Assembly (NCBI RefSeq): GCF_001612725.1
Contig: NZ_BDAZ01000029.1
Coordinates: forward strand, 124,001-188,000
DNA length: 64,000 nt
Reading direction: 5' to 3'
DNA from: Nocardia anaemiae NBRC 100462
GTDB taxonomy: Bacteria > Actinomycetota > Actinomycetes > Mycobacteriales > Mycobacteriaceae
Translations under genes and position numbers: made by a program
Part shown: positions 8,408-17,276 of the stretch, one piece after another
How the letters are laid out: every line of letters starts with the position of its first letter
Numbering within the stretch: position 1 is the stretch's first letter
The notes under the pieces: model-generated
Seen by the model: the letters and a program-made list of their open reading frames with translations, nothing else
Told to the model about the DNA's origin: nothing
The model's database searches: none

Positions 8408-9445
8408 CTACCCGGTGAGCGCGTCGCGGATCATCGGCCACGACGTGTGCAGGTCTTGCTGCCAATAGCCCCACGAGTGGGTGCCGGTGGGGCGCAGGTC
8501 GAAGGTGGCGGGGATGTCCAGTTGCCTGAGGCGCTCGCGCAGTGCGTGCGCGCATTGGTTGGTGATGGCCTCCAGCACACCGCCGTTGACGAGCTGGCTG
8601 ACGAATTTGCCCCCGTTGCCTCGGATACCGTGACCGTCGAGGGTATCGAGGGACCCGGGGACACCGGTTCCGGTCGAGACGTAAATGGCTGTGCCGCGCA
8701 GCATTTCGGCATGCTCATAGGGGTCGTTGGCGGCCCAGGCCGGATCGTTCGGCGGCCCCCACATATTGATCGGATTGCCGCGCCAGCGCAGCACGACCGC
8801 GTCGATCATGGCTTGCCCCAGCGGGTCACTGGTCCGTACGCAACCGCTGTAGGAGCCGATGGCCCGGTAGCGCCCGGGTGCGGCGAGTGCGAGTTGGAAT
8901 ACCGATGTCGCGGCCATGGAGATACCCGCGATCGCGTTGGCGCCGCTGCCGTTGAAGGCCGAGTCGATGATCGGCGGCAGTTCGCCGGTCAGGAAGGTCG
9001 TCCAGCGTTGGCGGCCCAGGATCAGATCGTCGTTGCGCCAATCGGTGAAGTAGCTGCCATTGCCGCCCATCGGGGTGACGACCGTGACCCGCTTGTCCCG
9101 GAAGAAGTCGACGATATCGGTCTGCTCGGGCCAACTACTGGCATCCGCGCCACCGCTGGCGCCGTTGAGCAGGTACAGCGTGGGCGCCGGTAGCGAACTA
9201 TCCGGTGCCCGAAGCACTTTGACAACGATATCGGTATCCATCGCGACCGAGTGGACGCGCAGGTCGAGCATGCCGTCCGGATTCTCGACGATGCCGATGA
9301 GGGCGGAGCCGTCGGCGGCCGGGCGCGCGGCGACGGTCGCCGCGGCGACCGTGATCGCGCCGCTGGGTTCCGAGCGCGCGGTAGCGGGCACGGCGGCCAC
9401 ACTCAATGCGGAGATGAGCGTTATGAGCCCTGTCGCAGTTCGCAC
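8408..9445 (-). CDS. Secreted mycolyltransferase/esterase-D-like protein (antigen 85 family)
   Basis: Exported alpha/beta hydrolase of 345 aa with an N-terminal signal peptide (about residues 1-24, cleavage near ATARSE). The mature part follows the antigen 85 / esterase-D plan: YLLNGASGG oxyanion loop (about 91-99), TPMGGNGSYFTDW, the nucleophile motif GISMAA with Ser176, and a C-terminal catalytic histidine in GTHSWGYW. Antigen 85 proteins transfer mycolic acids to trehalose or arabinogalactan in the cell envelope. Several diverged paralogues per genome are normal in Nocardia, so real mycolyltransferase activity is not assured. Start: GTG with GGAGG 5 nt upstream. Convergent with the membrane protein gene, 9 nt apart. 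Confidence 0.85.
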   Translation of the reverse strand: MRTATGLITLISALSVAAVPATARSEPSGAITVAAATVAARPAADGSALIGIVENPDGMLDLRVHSVAMDTDIVVKVLRAPDSSLPAPTLYLLNGASGGADASSWPEQTDIVDFFRDKRVTVVTPMGGNGSYFTDWRNDDLILGRQRWTTFLTGELPPIIDSAFNGSGANAIAGISMAATSVFQLALAAPGRYRAIGSYSGCVRTSDPLGQAMIDAVVLRWRGNPINMWGPPNDPAWAANDPYEHAEMLRGTAIYVSTGTGVPGSLDTLDGHGIRGNGGKFVSQLVNGGVLEAITNQCAHALRERLRQLDIPATFDLRPTGTHSWGYWQQDLHTSWPMIRDALTG

Positions 9446-9642
9446 TCACTCCTCCTTCCCACGACCTATTGCCGTGGTCACGGTAGCCGCAGATTGCCAG
9501 GATGGATAAGGCCATTTGGATGTTCTTTCGGCGAAATCCATTAGTTCTGGGGAACCTCACAAAGTTCGAGCCCGGCCATGGCCGACCGGCAATTCATCAC
9601 GTTGACTGAGATTCTCCCGGCTTCACGAATCGAGGGCATCCA

Positions 9643-11019
9643 TTGGTCAATTTCGGTTTTTTCGATGAATGGCATCCTGAAAGCGGTCGGCTCACCGCAT
9701 GGACGGCGTCACCGAGTTCGCGGGCGGCGGTGCGGACGGCTCCGATACACCCGATAAGCCCCTCTTACCAGCAGGAGGCGTATCTGCGGACCGCGTATCG
9801 CAATGCCGATGCCAGCGTTCGCGCATCGCGACTGTGCATGATTGCCTTCGATATTCCCGGCGCTCCGGTCCACGATGCGCTGACCCGCACATTCAACGCA
9901 TTCCTGCGTCGGCACGACACGTTTTCGAGCTGGTTTTCGTTTACTGCCGACGGCCGGATCGTGCGCCATGTGGCGCGGCCGGAGGACATCGAATTCGTTG
10001 CTACCGACCATGGTGTATTCACCGATAGCGATGCGATTCGCGAGCGGATACAGGCCGAAACACCGGGTCCGTTCGAATGGGATTGCTTCAGTTTCGGCAC
10101 CATCGATCACGGTGATTCGTTTACGGTGTACGCGGCCGTGGATCATCTGCATACCGACGGGGTCGCGCAGGCGTTGTCATGCGTCGATCTGCTGACCCTG
10201 TACGGCAACGAATTGTCCGGCGGCCGAGTGCCTTCCGCACCGGTCGACGGTCACCTCGCATACTGTGCGCGCGAGCGTGCGCTCAATGAACAGCTCACGC
10301 TCGAGTCGCCGCAGATCCGGCATTGGGTCGAGCTGCTACAGCTCAATGACGGTGACATGCCGTCGTTCCCATTGGATCTCGGACAGACCGGCGGTGGCAT
10401 CCGAGGTGCGCAGGTGACGCTGCCACTGATGAGCGAGGCCGAAGCATTGCGATTCGAACAGGTCTGCCAGGACCACGGTGGCCGGTTCGTCGGCGGACTG
10501 TTCACCGCGCTGGCCATGACGGAGCTCGAATTGACCGGTCGGGATCGGTATTTCGGACTCACGCCTGCCAACACCCGCGCGACTCCGGGCGAGGCGAACT
10601 CGGTGGGCTGGTACACCAACCTCATTCCGGTCACCGCGGCGATCCGTCCGGATGACACCTTCACCTCGCTCGTGCCCTCGGTCCAGGATGCGGCCGAGCG
10701 CGCCAAGGATCTGACCGATATTTCGCCGCACCGGGTGCTCGAGCTGGTGACCTCGGATCTGGGCATTCGGACCAAGCCGGGCTGGGCCGCGCCCATGCTG
10801 TCGTATGTCGATGTCCGCAGGATGGCCGGTGCGGAAATGTTCGATCGGATCAACGGCGGCCTGTACGGCAATCGAACCAGCGCGAGCGAGGTCTACCTCT
10901 GGATCAACCGGTTCAACGATGTGACCACCCTGAGCCTGATGTTTCCCGACACCCCGCAGGCGCACGCGTCGATCGACCGGTACGCGAAGACGCTGACCGC
11001 GGTCATTACCAGCGTGTGA
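9643..11019 (+). CDS. PapA-type acyltransferase (condensation-domain protein)
   Basis: Stand-alone condensation-fold acyltransferase, 458 aa, closely resembling mycobacterial PapA proteins, which esterify trehalose or polyketide lipids. The N-terminus (FFDEWHPESGRLTAW, then PISPSYQQ) and the LRRHDTFSSWF segment at about 88-98 are typical. The catalytic motif HHxxxDG reads DHLHTDG at 167-173: the catalytic second His (H168) and the Asp are kept, while the first His is Asp. A clear DFGWG motif is not visible. The start is TTG at 9643, in keeping with a conserved MxNFGF beginning. No polyketide synthase lies nearby. The neighbouring mycolyltransferase suggests an envelope-lipid role, by inference. 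Confidence 0.78.
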   Translation: MVNFGFFDEWHPESGRLTAWTASPSSRAAVRTAPIHPISPSYQQEAYLRTAYRNADASVRASRLCMIAFDIPGAPVHDALTRTFNAFLRRHDTFSSWFSFTADGRIVRHVARPEDIEFVATDHGVFTDSDAIRERIQAETPGPFEWDCFSFGTIDHGDSFTVYAAVDHLHTDGVAQALSCVDLLTLYGNELSGGRVPSAPVDGHLAYCARERALNEQLTLESPQIRHWVELLQLNDGDMPSFPLDLGQTGGGIRGAQVTLPLMSEAEALRFEQVCQDHGGRFVGGLFTALAMTELELTGRDRYFGLTPANTRATPGEANSVGWYTNLIPVTAAIRPDDTFTSLVPSVQDAAERAKDLTDISPHRVLELVTSDLGIRTKPGWAAPMLSYVDVRRMAGAEMFDRINGGLYGNRTSASEVYLWINRFNDVTTLSLMFPDTPQAHASIDRYAKTLTAVITSV

Positions 11020-11257
11020 GATGCCTTGCCGCCGTTCGCATGACCTCCGTTGATCGCGATCGGTATCGGCGTCACCATTTTCGGTCCGCGAGATCTGCTT
11101 CGGCAGGCCTGGCATGGGTGTCATCGAAGTACGGCGAATATTTTGTGTCGCTTCACCATCGGCTGGCCGGGTGCGTATCGCCGATAATCTGATGTCTGGG
11201 GAATTCTCGGATGTTATTTCACGGTATCGGGGGCCGCGATCGGAGCGGGGAAATGCC

Positions 11258-12481
11258 ATGACGGCTATGAATGATTCGATCGAGCCGAACTACCTGGCTT
11301 TGTCGCGCAAGATCGTGAACCGTCTCCAGAGCGTATCGGTCGAGGGCATCGACGGTGCCGTTCATGCTGAGCTGATCACGGTCGCACGCTGCGGTCTGGA
11401 GGCCCTCACGGCAGCGATGCGCACGGGTAGACCGGTTCCCGAGCGGACCGTCGCCCGGCTCGAGTCCATCGCGGCCAGAATGGCGGATCGGGAGTTGCCG
11501 GTCGCGCTGATCCAGCAGGTCATGCACGCCGGTATCAAAGCCGGTTTCGAACTCGTCGCCGCCGATCGACCGCGGTTGGTTCGCCAGGAGCTCTACACCG
11601 ACGGCGTGCGGCTGATCCAAGCGACACAGCAGCTTTCGACCGCGGTATTGCGCGGGTACGTCGGCGAAGTGCGTGCCATGACCGGCGATCGTAGAGTCGC
11701 CGCGCAGACACTGGTATCGGCACTGCTGGCCGGAAAAGCGGATGCGACGATGGCACACCGATGCGGCACCGAACTTTCGCCGTCCTACTTCGTGATCGCG
11801 ATCGCGCTGGGGCGGCATGCCGACGAAAACGATGCTCGGCTCGACTCCCGGGTGGTCGCGCGCCGCAAGCTGCGCCGCGTCCAAGCCGAATTGGCGACCA
11901 TTCGCGAATGCCGGGCGCTATCGATGCTCAGCGTCGACGGCGGAACCATCCTCATCCCAACGGAATTCGCGTCCGATACCGATGAATGGCTGGACGATCT
12001 GGTCGCCCGGCTGGCCCGCGCCGCTGCCGCCCCGATAACCGCGACATTCGCCGCGTCGCCGCGTGGCCGCATTCCGGCCGCGGCAGAGCGGGTACACCAA
12101 CTGCTCGATCTCGCCCTGCGCCTGAACCGCGGACCGGGTGTGCACCGGTTCGAAGATCTGGCACATGAGTACCAACTGGTCCGACCCGGTCCCGGCTACC
12201 GGCATCTGCGAGCGATCCTCGATCCGCTGCGGACCGAGCCCGGACTTCTCAGTACCCTGCGCATCTACTTGGCCGCACAGGGCAAACGCGGGCCAACCGC
12301 CCGCCGACTCGGCGTCTCGACCAGCGCCGTGCGCCGCCGCCTGATCAGAATCGCCGAATTGACCGGATTCGATCCCGAAAACGCCACCGACGCCTGGTAT
12401 CTCAGATCGAGCCTGGTCGCCTGCACCTTCGCCGAATCCAGACGATCACCGGGCACGGCCTCAGGGGTGATCGGGTCCTGA
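11258..12481 (+). CDS. PucR/CdaR-type helix-turn-helix regulator
   Basis: Transcription factor of 407 aa from the preferred start. An N-terminal helical region (ALSRKIVNRL...) and a middle domain of RsbRD/GGDEF-like type precede a C-terminal PucR helix-turn-helix: LRIYLAAQGKRGPTARRLGVSTSAVRRRL. The ATG at 11258 has a purine-rich site (GAGCGGGG) 7 nt upstream. The frame is open from 11114 but the extra 48 residues look non-coding. The 3' end overlaps the convergent EspR-like gene by 21 nt. The target is unknown; autoregulation or control of the neighbouring acyltransferase gene is possible. Confidence 0.8.
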   Translation: MTAMNDSIEPNYLALSRKIVNRLQSVSVEGIDGAVHAELITVARCGLEALTAAMRTGRPVPERTVARLESIAARMADRELPVALIQQVMHAGIKAGFELVAADRPRLVRQELYTDGVRLIQATQQLSTAVLRGYVGEVRAMTGDRRVAAQTLVSALLAGKADATMAHRCGTELSPSYFVIAIALGRHADENDARLDSRVVARRKLRRVQAELATIRECRALSMLSVDGGTILIPTEFASDTDEWLDDLVARLARAAAAPITATFAASPRGRIPAAAERVHQLLDLALRLNRGPGVHRFEDLAHEYQLVRPGPGYRHLRAILDPLRTEPGLLSTLRIYLAAQGKRGPTARRLGVSTSAVRRRLIRIAELTGFDPENATDAWYLRSSLVACTFAESRRSPGTASGVIGS

Positions 12482-12895
12482 GTCGTCGGTGTCCGGCGGC
12501 GCGGCGGGTAGTCCTTCGCTCGCCCGCAATTTCTCCGCCATGGTGGCCAGCAGATTCTGCGATTCCTCGGAGAGGTCGAAAGCTCGGCTCGATAGTCGGC
12601 GCAGGTGATAGCCCTGAAGCTGGGACAGCAGCTCCAGGTCGTGGTCGATTTTGGCGGCGTAGACGTCGTTGAAGAAGTAGTCCGGTTTGACCTTGAAGAA
12701 TTTGGCGAGGGCGGCCATGGTCTCGCTGGACGGGTTGGCACGCTGGCCCGACCGAAGCTGGGACAGATAGGGTTTCGAGATCGGGTGTCCGGAGTTCGTC
12801 AACGCGTCCGCGACCTCGGCATTGGTATGCGAGCGGCGGCCCGGGGGATGCACGGTTTCGAATAGCTTGTTCAACCGCTCGGCGAAATCAGCCAT
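12461..12895 (-). CDS. XRE-family regulator, EspR-like
   Basis: DNA-binding protein of 144 aa that closely resembles EspR (Rv3849), a nucleoid-associated regulator of ESX-1 secretion and envelope genes in Mycobacterium tuberculosis. The N-terminus FAERLNKLFETVHPPGR, the helix-turn-helix segment around SKPYLSQLRSGQR, and NPSSETMAALAKFFKV all match that pattern. The C-terminal third is the dimerisation-type helix, with an acidic Pro-rich tail. It lies 44 nt downstream of the FtsX-type permease gene on the same strand and may be the last gene of the TetR/ABC operon. Most Nocardia probably carry another EspR-like gene at the canonical place, so this could be a paralogue. Confidence 0.8.
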   Translation of the reverse strand: MADFAERLNKLFETVHPPGRRSHTNAEVADALTNSGHPISKPYLSQLRSGQRANPSSETMAALAKFFKVKPDYFFNDVYAAKIDHDLELLSQLQGYHLRRLSSRAFDLSEESQNLLATMAEKLRASEGLPAAPPDTDDSGPDHP

Positions 12896-12939
12896 CTGGG
12901 GGTGCCCATCTTCTTCGATCGAAACATCGGCCTCGCAGG

Positions 12940-15288
12940 TTACCGTGCTCGCTCGCGGACCACGCGGGCGACGTCTATGCGTTGCACGAGTCGGCCAGCG
13001 GGCAGTTGCGACAGTGCGGCGGCCGCGACTACCGCGGCAACCGCCAGCAATGGTGGTATCGCGCCGATGACGAGGTCGATATCGAACATATCGCTGGTGA
13101 ACGAGCGCAGGAACGCCCAGGCGGTGGCAATGCCCGCCGCCAGTCCGAGCGGCACCGCGAGCAGTGTAGCGGTGAGGTTTTCGATGGCCAGTGCCGCGGT
13201 GAGTCGGCGCACCGAGACGCCCGTGGCGCGCAGGGTGGCCAGTTCGGTGGTCCGTTCGGCGAGATTGACGGTCATGGTCACGTAGATGACGGTGAATGCC
13301 AGCGTCGCGCCGAGGGTGAGCATGACGACGATGAATATCCAGAGCAGGCCGAGGAATTTCTCGACCTGGTCTTCCAGCGCGTGAGTGTCGGTGTAGGCGA
13401 TGACTCCGGGCAGTTCGGTCATAGTGGCGCGCAGAGCATTTCGGTCGACGCCAGGGGCGTATCGGAGCAGGTAGCCGGTCGTGCCGAGCCCGCCGATCGT
13501 GTGGGCGGTGGTGTCGGTCGCGTAGAGGACGGTGCCGAGTGGTTCGTCGACGAATCCGGCGAGGCGCTGTTGCCGTGGCGCACCGAAAGCGGGTGTCACG
13601 GTGAGGATATCGCCGACATGGACGCCCAGTTTCGCGGCCAGTGGCGCGCCCGCCAATACGCCCTCGATGGGCAGCTGCCGGGTGCCGCCGTCCGGATCGC
13701 GGAAGCCGTGCATGGTGGTCTGCGCGGGCAGGCCGGTCAGCGTCGTCGAGTAGGAGTCGCCGTTCGCGGCGACCGTAACGGGTGTCATCGTGCTCGGCTC
13801 CACCGCGGCGACGCCGGGGACAGATCGCAGCCGCGTCAGTAGATCAGTGGTTCCCGGTGCGACGAGCACGGTCGCGTCTTCCTTTTGAACCGCGCCGAAT
13901 TGGACGTTCAGCATGGCGCGCATGCTGGTGAGCATCCCGACGGAGGCAAGGATCAGTACCAGCGCGAGTACGGTTCCGGTCATGGTCGCGAGGGTCCGCC
14001 GTCGGCCTCTTGTCAACGAGCGCACGGCCATTCGCGCGACCACGGGTAACCGGTGCCAGTGTGCGGTGCGGCGAGCGAACCGTCCGGTGGGTGCCGGACG
14101 GTCACCGTCACCGCGCATCGCAGCCGCGGGTGCGATGCGGGCCGCGCCGATCGCCGGGACCAGGGCGGCGATGACTCCGGTGAGCAGACCGAGCGCGAAA
14201 CCGATGACAGCCGTGGCCATCCGGTGCTCGACAACGGTATCGGGAATGCCGATCTGCCTGGTGTAGGCGGCGGTCACCGCGGAGGTGACGACGAATCCGC
14301 TGAGTACACCGAGCAGCGCGCCGACCCCGGTGATGGCGATGCCGTAACCGACATAGTGACCGATCACCGCCCGACGGCGGGCGCCCATGGCGAGCAGGGT
14401 GCCGATGATCGGGCGTTCGGCCTGCACCAAGCGGGTGATCAGCACGTATTCCGCGATGGCGGCCGCGATGAGGAAGAGTGCGGGGAACCCGACGGCGATT
14501 TGGGCGAATCCGTCGAGGTCTTCGTGCAGTGCGGCATTCGACGGCTGCTCGCGCCGCGGTTCGACTGCGGCCGCACCGGCCGACCGCAGCAGATCGACGA
14601 CTCGATCACGCTCCGATGTCGTTGCGGTGGGCGACATTTCGATCAGGGTCTGGTTCGGACCGGGCTGTCCGGCCAGCGATACCGCCACGGCCTGCGGTGC
14701 GAAGACGACCGCGAATGCATGGGGATCACCGACGATGTCCTGGCGGCTGCGTGCGGGCCACAGATATTCCGCGGATCGGGCCACGCCACTGACGGTGACC
14801 TGCCGCCATTGGGTCCCGTCGAAGATCCGCAATCGGCTGCCGATGGTCAGGCCGAAGGTCTGGGCGGCATGGTGTTCTACGACTACCTGGTCCGGGTGCG
14901 TCGGATCGGGCAAAGTGCCTGCGGTCAGGTCGATTTCGTCGATACCAGCGGTACCGGATCCGGTGATCCGGCCGACGAGCTCGGTCGCGCCGATCGACAT
15001 CGGCACATCGGCCTGGGTGCGCGCCGCGACCCGCAGCACACCGGCGGAGTCCCGGACAGCGGCGGCGATGGCCAGCGGATCGCCACCGCGAGCGGTGAAG
15101 TCGGCCAAATGCAACCGCTCATAGGTTTGCCGATAAGAGGTTTCGAGGTTGCGGAATGAGTCGTAGCTGGCGACGAACAGCAACACCCCGAGTAGCACGG
15201 TCACCGCGATCGCGGCCAACTGCGCCGTGCGTCGCCGCAGGTCGCGCCCTGTCTTGCGGACCAGAACCCGATTCGATGGCACCAACAT
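12940..15288 (-). CDS. ABC transporter permease, FtsX/MacB type
   Basis: Membrane protein of 782 aa with two FtsX-like halves: a first membrane segment at about 23-43, a large extracytoplasmic domain, and two blocks of three segments near 260-400 and 660-770, joined by a central segment after residue 430. Such permeases pair with a LolD/MacB-like ATPase and act on envelope lipids, lipoproteins or peptides rather than bulk solutes. The ATG lies 6 nt after the ATPase stop codon, with GAGGG between. It forms an operon with the ATPase and TetR genes; the substrate is not visible. Confidence 0.88.
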   Translation of the reverse strand: MLVPSNRVLVRKTGRDLRRRTAQLAAIAVTVLLGVLLFVASYDSFRNLETSYRQTYERLHLADFTARGGDPLAIAAAVRDSAGVLRVAARTQADVPMSIGATELVGRITGSGTAGIDEIDLTAGTLPDPTHPDQVVVEHHAAQTFGLTIGSRLRIFDGTQWRQVTVSGVARSAEYLWPARSRQDIVGDPHAFAVVFAPQAVAVSLAGQPGPNQTLIEMSPTATTSERDRVVDLLRSAGAAAVEPRREQPSNAALHEDLDGFAQIAVGFPALFLIAAAIAEYVLITRLVQAERPIIGTLLAMGARRRAVIGHYVGYGIAITGVGALLGVLSGFVVTSAVTAAYTRQIGIPDTVVEHRMATAVIGFALGLLTGVIAALVPAIGAARIAPAAAMRGDGDRPAPTGRFARRTAHWHRLPVVARMAVRSLTRGRRRTLATMTGTVLALVLILASVGMLTSMRAMLNVQFGAVQKEDATVLVAPGTTDLLTRLRSVPGVAAVEPSTMTPVTVAANGDSYSTTLTGLPAQTTMHGFRDPDGGTRQLPIEGVLAGAPLAAKLGVHVGDILTVTPAFGAPRQQRLAGFVDEPLGTVLYATDTTAHTIGGLGTTGYLLRYAPGVDRNALRATMTELPGVIAYTDTHALEDQVEKFLGLLWIFIVVMLTLGATLAFTVIYVTMTVNLAERTTELATLRATGVSVRRLTAALAIENLTATLLAVPLGLAAGIATAWAFLRSFTSDMFDIDLVIGAIPPLLAVAAVVAAAALSQLPAGRLVQRIDVARVVRERAR

Positions 15289-15294
15289 CGGCCC

Positions 15295-16044
15295 TCACCA
15301 CCGAATGGTCGCCGCGTCGGCGGGCTCGGTGTTGATCTCGCTGGCCACGATCCGGCCGTCGCGCATCCGCACAACTCGGTCGGCGATCGCCGCGGCCACC
15401 TCGTTGTGCGTGACCATGATGACCCCGCGCCCAGCACGGCTGGTCTGCTGCAGCAATTCGAGTACGCCACGGCCGGTGGCGACATCCAGCGCGCCGGTCG
15501 GTTCGTCGGCCAGCAGCAGGTCCGGGTCGGTCGCGAGGGCCCGCGCGATCGAGACTCGCTGCTGCTGGCCGCCGGACAGTTGGGCCGGGAAGTGCTCGGC
15601 GCGGTCGGATAGTCCGACCGCCGCCAGTAGTTTCGGCACCTCGCGGCGATCGCCGCGGCCGGTCAATTCCATGATTACTTCGATGTTCTCGCGAGCGGTG
15701 AGGCTGGGTATCAGATTGAAGAACTGGAAGACGAATCCGACATGCGCCCGCCGGAAACCACCGAGCGCAGCCGGGTGGGTTCGCGAAATATCCTGACCCG
15801 CAACGACTATCGAGCCGCTGTCGAGGCTTTCGATGCCGCCGATGACGTTCAGCAGGGTGGTCTTGCCCGACCCGCTGGCACCGAGCACCGCTACCAACTC
15901 GCCCGGTTCGATATCGAGGTCGATATCGCTGAGCGCGTGCACGGTTGCTTCGCCCGCGCCGTAGGTCTTGTGCACGCCGCGCAGGGTGGCTCCGCCGCGG
16001 CGACCGTCAGTCCTGGTTTCGCTGGCCTTCGGGTGGATGGTCAC
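15295..16044 (-). CDS. ABC transporter ATP-binding protein, LolD/MacB type
   Basis: ATPase subunit of 249 aa. Walker A GASGSGKTT, Q-loop region FVFQFFNLIPSLTARENIE, signature LSGGQQQRVSIARAL, Walker B LLLADEPTGALD and the H-loop THN are all intact. The set LIPSLTARENIE and ADEPTGALD marks the MacB/LolD exporter branch. The GTG start at 16044 has AAGGGA 8 nt upstream and lies inside the end of the TetR gene (37-nt overlap), so the two are translationally linked. Confidence 0.9.
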   Translation of the reverse strand: MTIHPKASETRTDGRRGGATLRGVHKTYGAGEATVHALSDIDLDIEPGELVAVLGASGSGKTTLLNVIGGIESLDSGSIVVAGQDISRTHPAALGGFRRAHVGFVFQFFNLIPSLTARENIEVIMELTGRGDRREVPKLLAAVGLSDRAEHFPAQLSGGQQQRVSIARALATDPDLLLADEPTGALDVATGRGVLELLQQTSRAGRGVIMVTHNEVAAAIADRVVRMRDGRIVASEINTEPADAATIRW

Positions 16045-16633
16045 TGGAGTTCCCTTCGCTCGCAATCGGTTCGGTCAACCCGGCCGCGCGCAGCAGTGGG
16101 CCGGTCACATCGATCGATCCCAGGGTGGGGTCGATCAGTCGGTGCAGGATCAGGCCATCGATCAGGGCCAGCACCACGGCCGCCGTCGCCGCCGGATCGG
16201 TCACCACCTGTTGTTCGCGGAACCATTCGGTCAGCGCGGCCCTGGCCTCGGCGACGAACCGGCCGAGCTCGCGGCGCAGGCGTTCGTGCCGGGTGGCGGC
16301 GAGCATCATCTCGCTCATGGCAACCGTTGCCGGATCGGTCGAGGTGTAGGAACTGATCGCGGTGAGGATCTGGCGCATCGCGGCCGGTCCGGATGCCGCG
16401 AGCACCCCGGTCATGACGTTGTCGTACTCGGTGCGCGCCGTCTGCAGCGAAGCATCGATCAGCAGGTCGGTCACCGAGGTGAAGTGGTAGTGCACCAGTC
16501 CGGGGCGGAGCCCGGCACGCTCGGCCACCATCCGGGTGGTCACCGCGCCCCACCCGTGCTCGGCGATCAGTTCGGTGGCCGCCGTCATCAGTCGGGCCCG
16601 GGTTTCCCGGCCCTGCTCCGCCGCTGTGACCAC
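16007..16633 (-). CDS. TetR-family repressor of the ABC operon
   Basis: Regulator of 208 aa. The N-terminal helix-turn-helix (about residues 10-57) reads TRARLMTAATELIAEHGWGAVTTRMVAERAGLRPGLVHYHF. The C-terminal ligand domain is full length. It is the first gene of an operon with the ABC ATPase and FtsX permease, so it probably represses that operon and itself. The perfect palindrome TTGGGC-GTAT-GCCCAA (16670-16685), 36 nt upstream, is the best operator candidate. Start GTG at 16633. Confidence 0.88.
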   Translation of the reverse strand: MVTAAEQGRETRARLMTAATELIAEHGWGAVTTRMVAERAGLRPGLVHYHFTSVTDLLIDASLQTARTEYDNVMTGVLAASGPAAMRQILTAISSYTSTDPATVAMSEMMLAATRHERLRRELGRFVAEARAALTEWFREQQVVTDPAATAAVVLALIDGLILHRLIDPTLGSIDVTGPLLRAAGLTEPIASEGNSSDHPPEGQRNQD

Positions 16634-16669
16634 CGTAAACCCTCTCGTCTGGCCGGTTGGACAATCGCC

Positions 16670-16685
16670 TTGGGCGTATGCCCAA
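16670..16685. promoter_or_regulatory. Palindrome, candidate TetR operator
   Basis: TTGGGC-GTAT-GCCCAA, perfect 6-nt arms, in the divergent TetR/MarR control region. Its right arm continues as CCCAATCT, which reappears inverted as AGATTGGG about 40 nt to the right, so a further half-site may exist. Confidence 0.5.
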
Positions 16686-16705
16686 TCTAGCTGAGATAGT
16701 GGCGC

Positions 16706-16723
16706 TATGCAATAGTTGCCATA
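16706..16723. promoter_or_regulatory. MarR-like operator, copy 1
   Basis: TATGCAATAGTTGCCATA, an imperfect inverted repeat with CAA/TTG cores, 54 nt upstream of the MarR gene start. It agrees with the site at 19547-19563 in 15 of 17 positions. Confidence 0.5.
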
Positions 16724-16777
16724 AGCAAGATTGGGTCAGCGGGTAAGGTCCTAACGTCGCACCGACGGAGGAGGATG

Positions 16778-17269
16778 ATGGCGACGTCAGCCCGCTCGAC
16801 ACCATCGGACTCGGTCGACGAGGTCACCGACGCATTGCTGACCGCGTCCCGCCTGCTCATGGCCATCTCGGCTCGCTCGATCGCGCACGTCGACGACACG
16901 ATCACGCTGCCGCAGTTCCGCACCCTGGTAATCCTGGCGACCCAGGGGCCGAGCAATCTGGCCACCTTGGCTCAGCAACTGGATGTGCAGCCGTCGACCG
17001 CGACCAGGATGGTCGAGCGGCTGGTTTCCGCGGAATTGCTGACCCGCCAACCCAATCCGCAGTCCCGACGCGAGCAGATCGTCGATCTCACCGAGCACGG
17101 TAGCCGCGTCGTCACCGAGGTGACCGCGCGCCGTCGCGCCGAGATCGCCCGTGTCGTGCAGACCATGCCCGCCGCGCAACGCCAGGGTCTGGTGCGAGCG
17201 CTGGCCGCGTTCACAACGGCGGGGGAGGAGTGCGGAGCCGCCAAGGGGCTGCAGGCGTATCCGCTGTAG
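16778..17269 (+). CDS. MarR-family regulator
   Basis: Winged helix-turn-helix regulator, about 163 aa. The central DNA-binding region contains LPQFRTLVILATQGPSNLATLAQQL, then VQPSTATRMVERLV (recognition helix) and a wing with RREQIVDLTEHG. Two ATG codons follow a GGAGGAGG site; the second (16778) has the better spacing. It is divergent from the TetR operon and convergent with the membrane protein gene at 17274. Near-identical palindromes in front of this gene (16706-16723) and in front of the 19517/19620 gene pair suggest that it controls both. Confidence 0.87.
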   Translation: MATSARSTPSDSVDEVTDALLTASRLLMAISARSIAHVDDTITLPQFRTLVILATQGPSNLATLAQQLDVQPSTATRMVERLVSAELLTRQPNPQSRREQIVDLTEHGSRVVTEVTARRRAEIARVVQTMPAAQRQGLVRALAAFTTAGEECGAAKGLQAYPL

Positions 17270-17276
17270 GGCCCTA
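17267..17276. repeat. Palindrome holding two convergent stop codons
   Basis: TAGGGCCCTA, a perfect 10-nt palindrome. Its left TAG ends the MarR gene and its right end, read on the minus strand, is the TAG of the membrane protein gene. Confidence 0.7.

Noticed and set aside
9643..11019. Nonribosomal peptide synthetase
   Set aside because: Only a stand-alone condensation-fold protein is present; no adenylation or carrier domains. It fits the PapA acyltransferases better.
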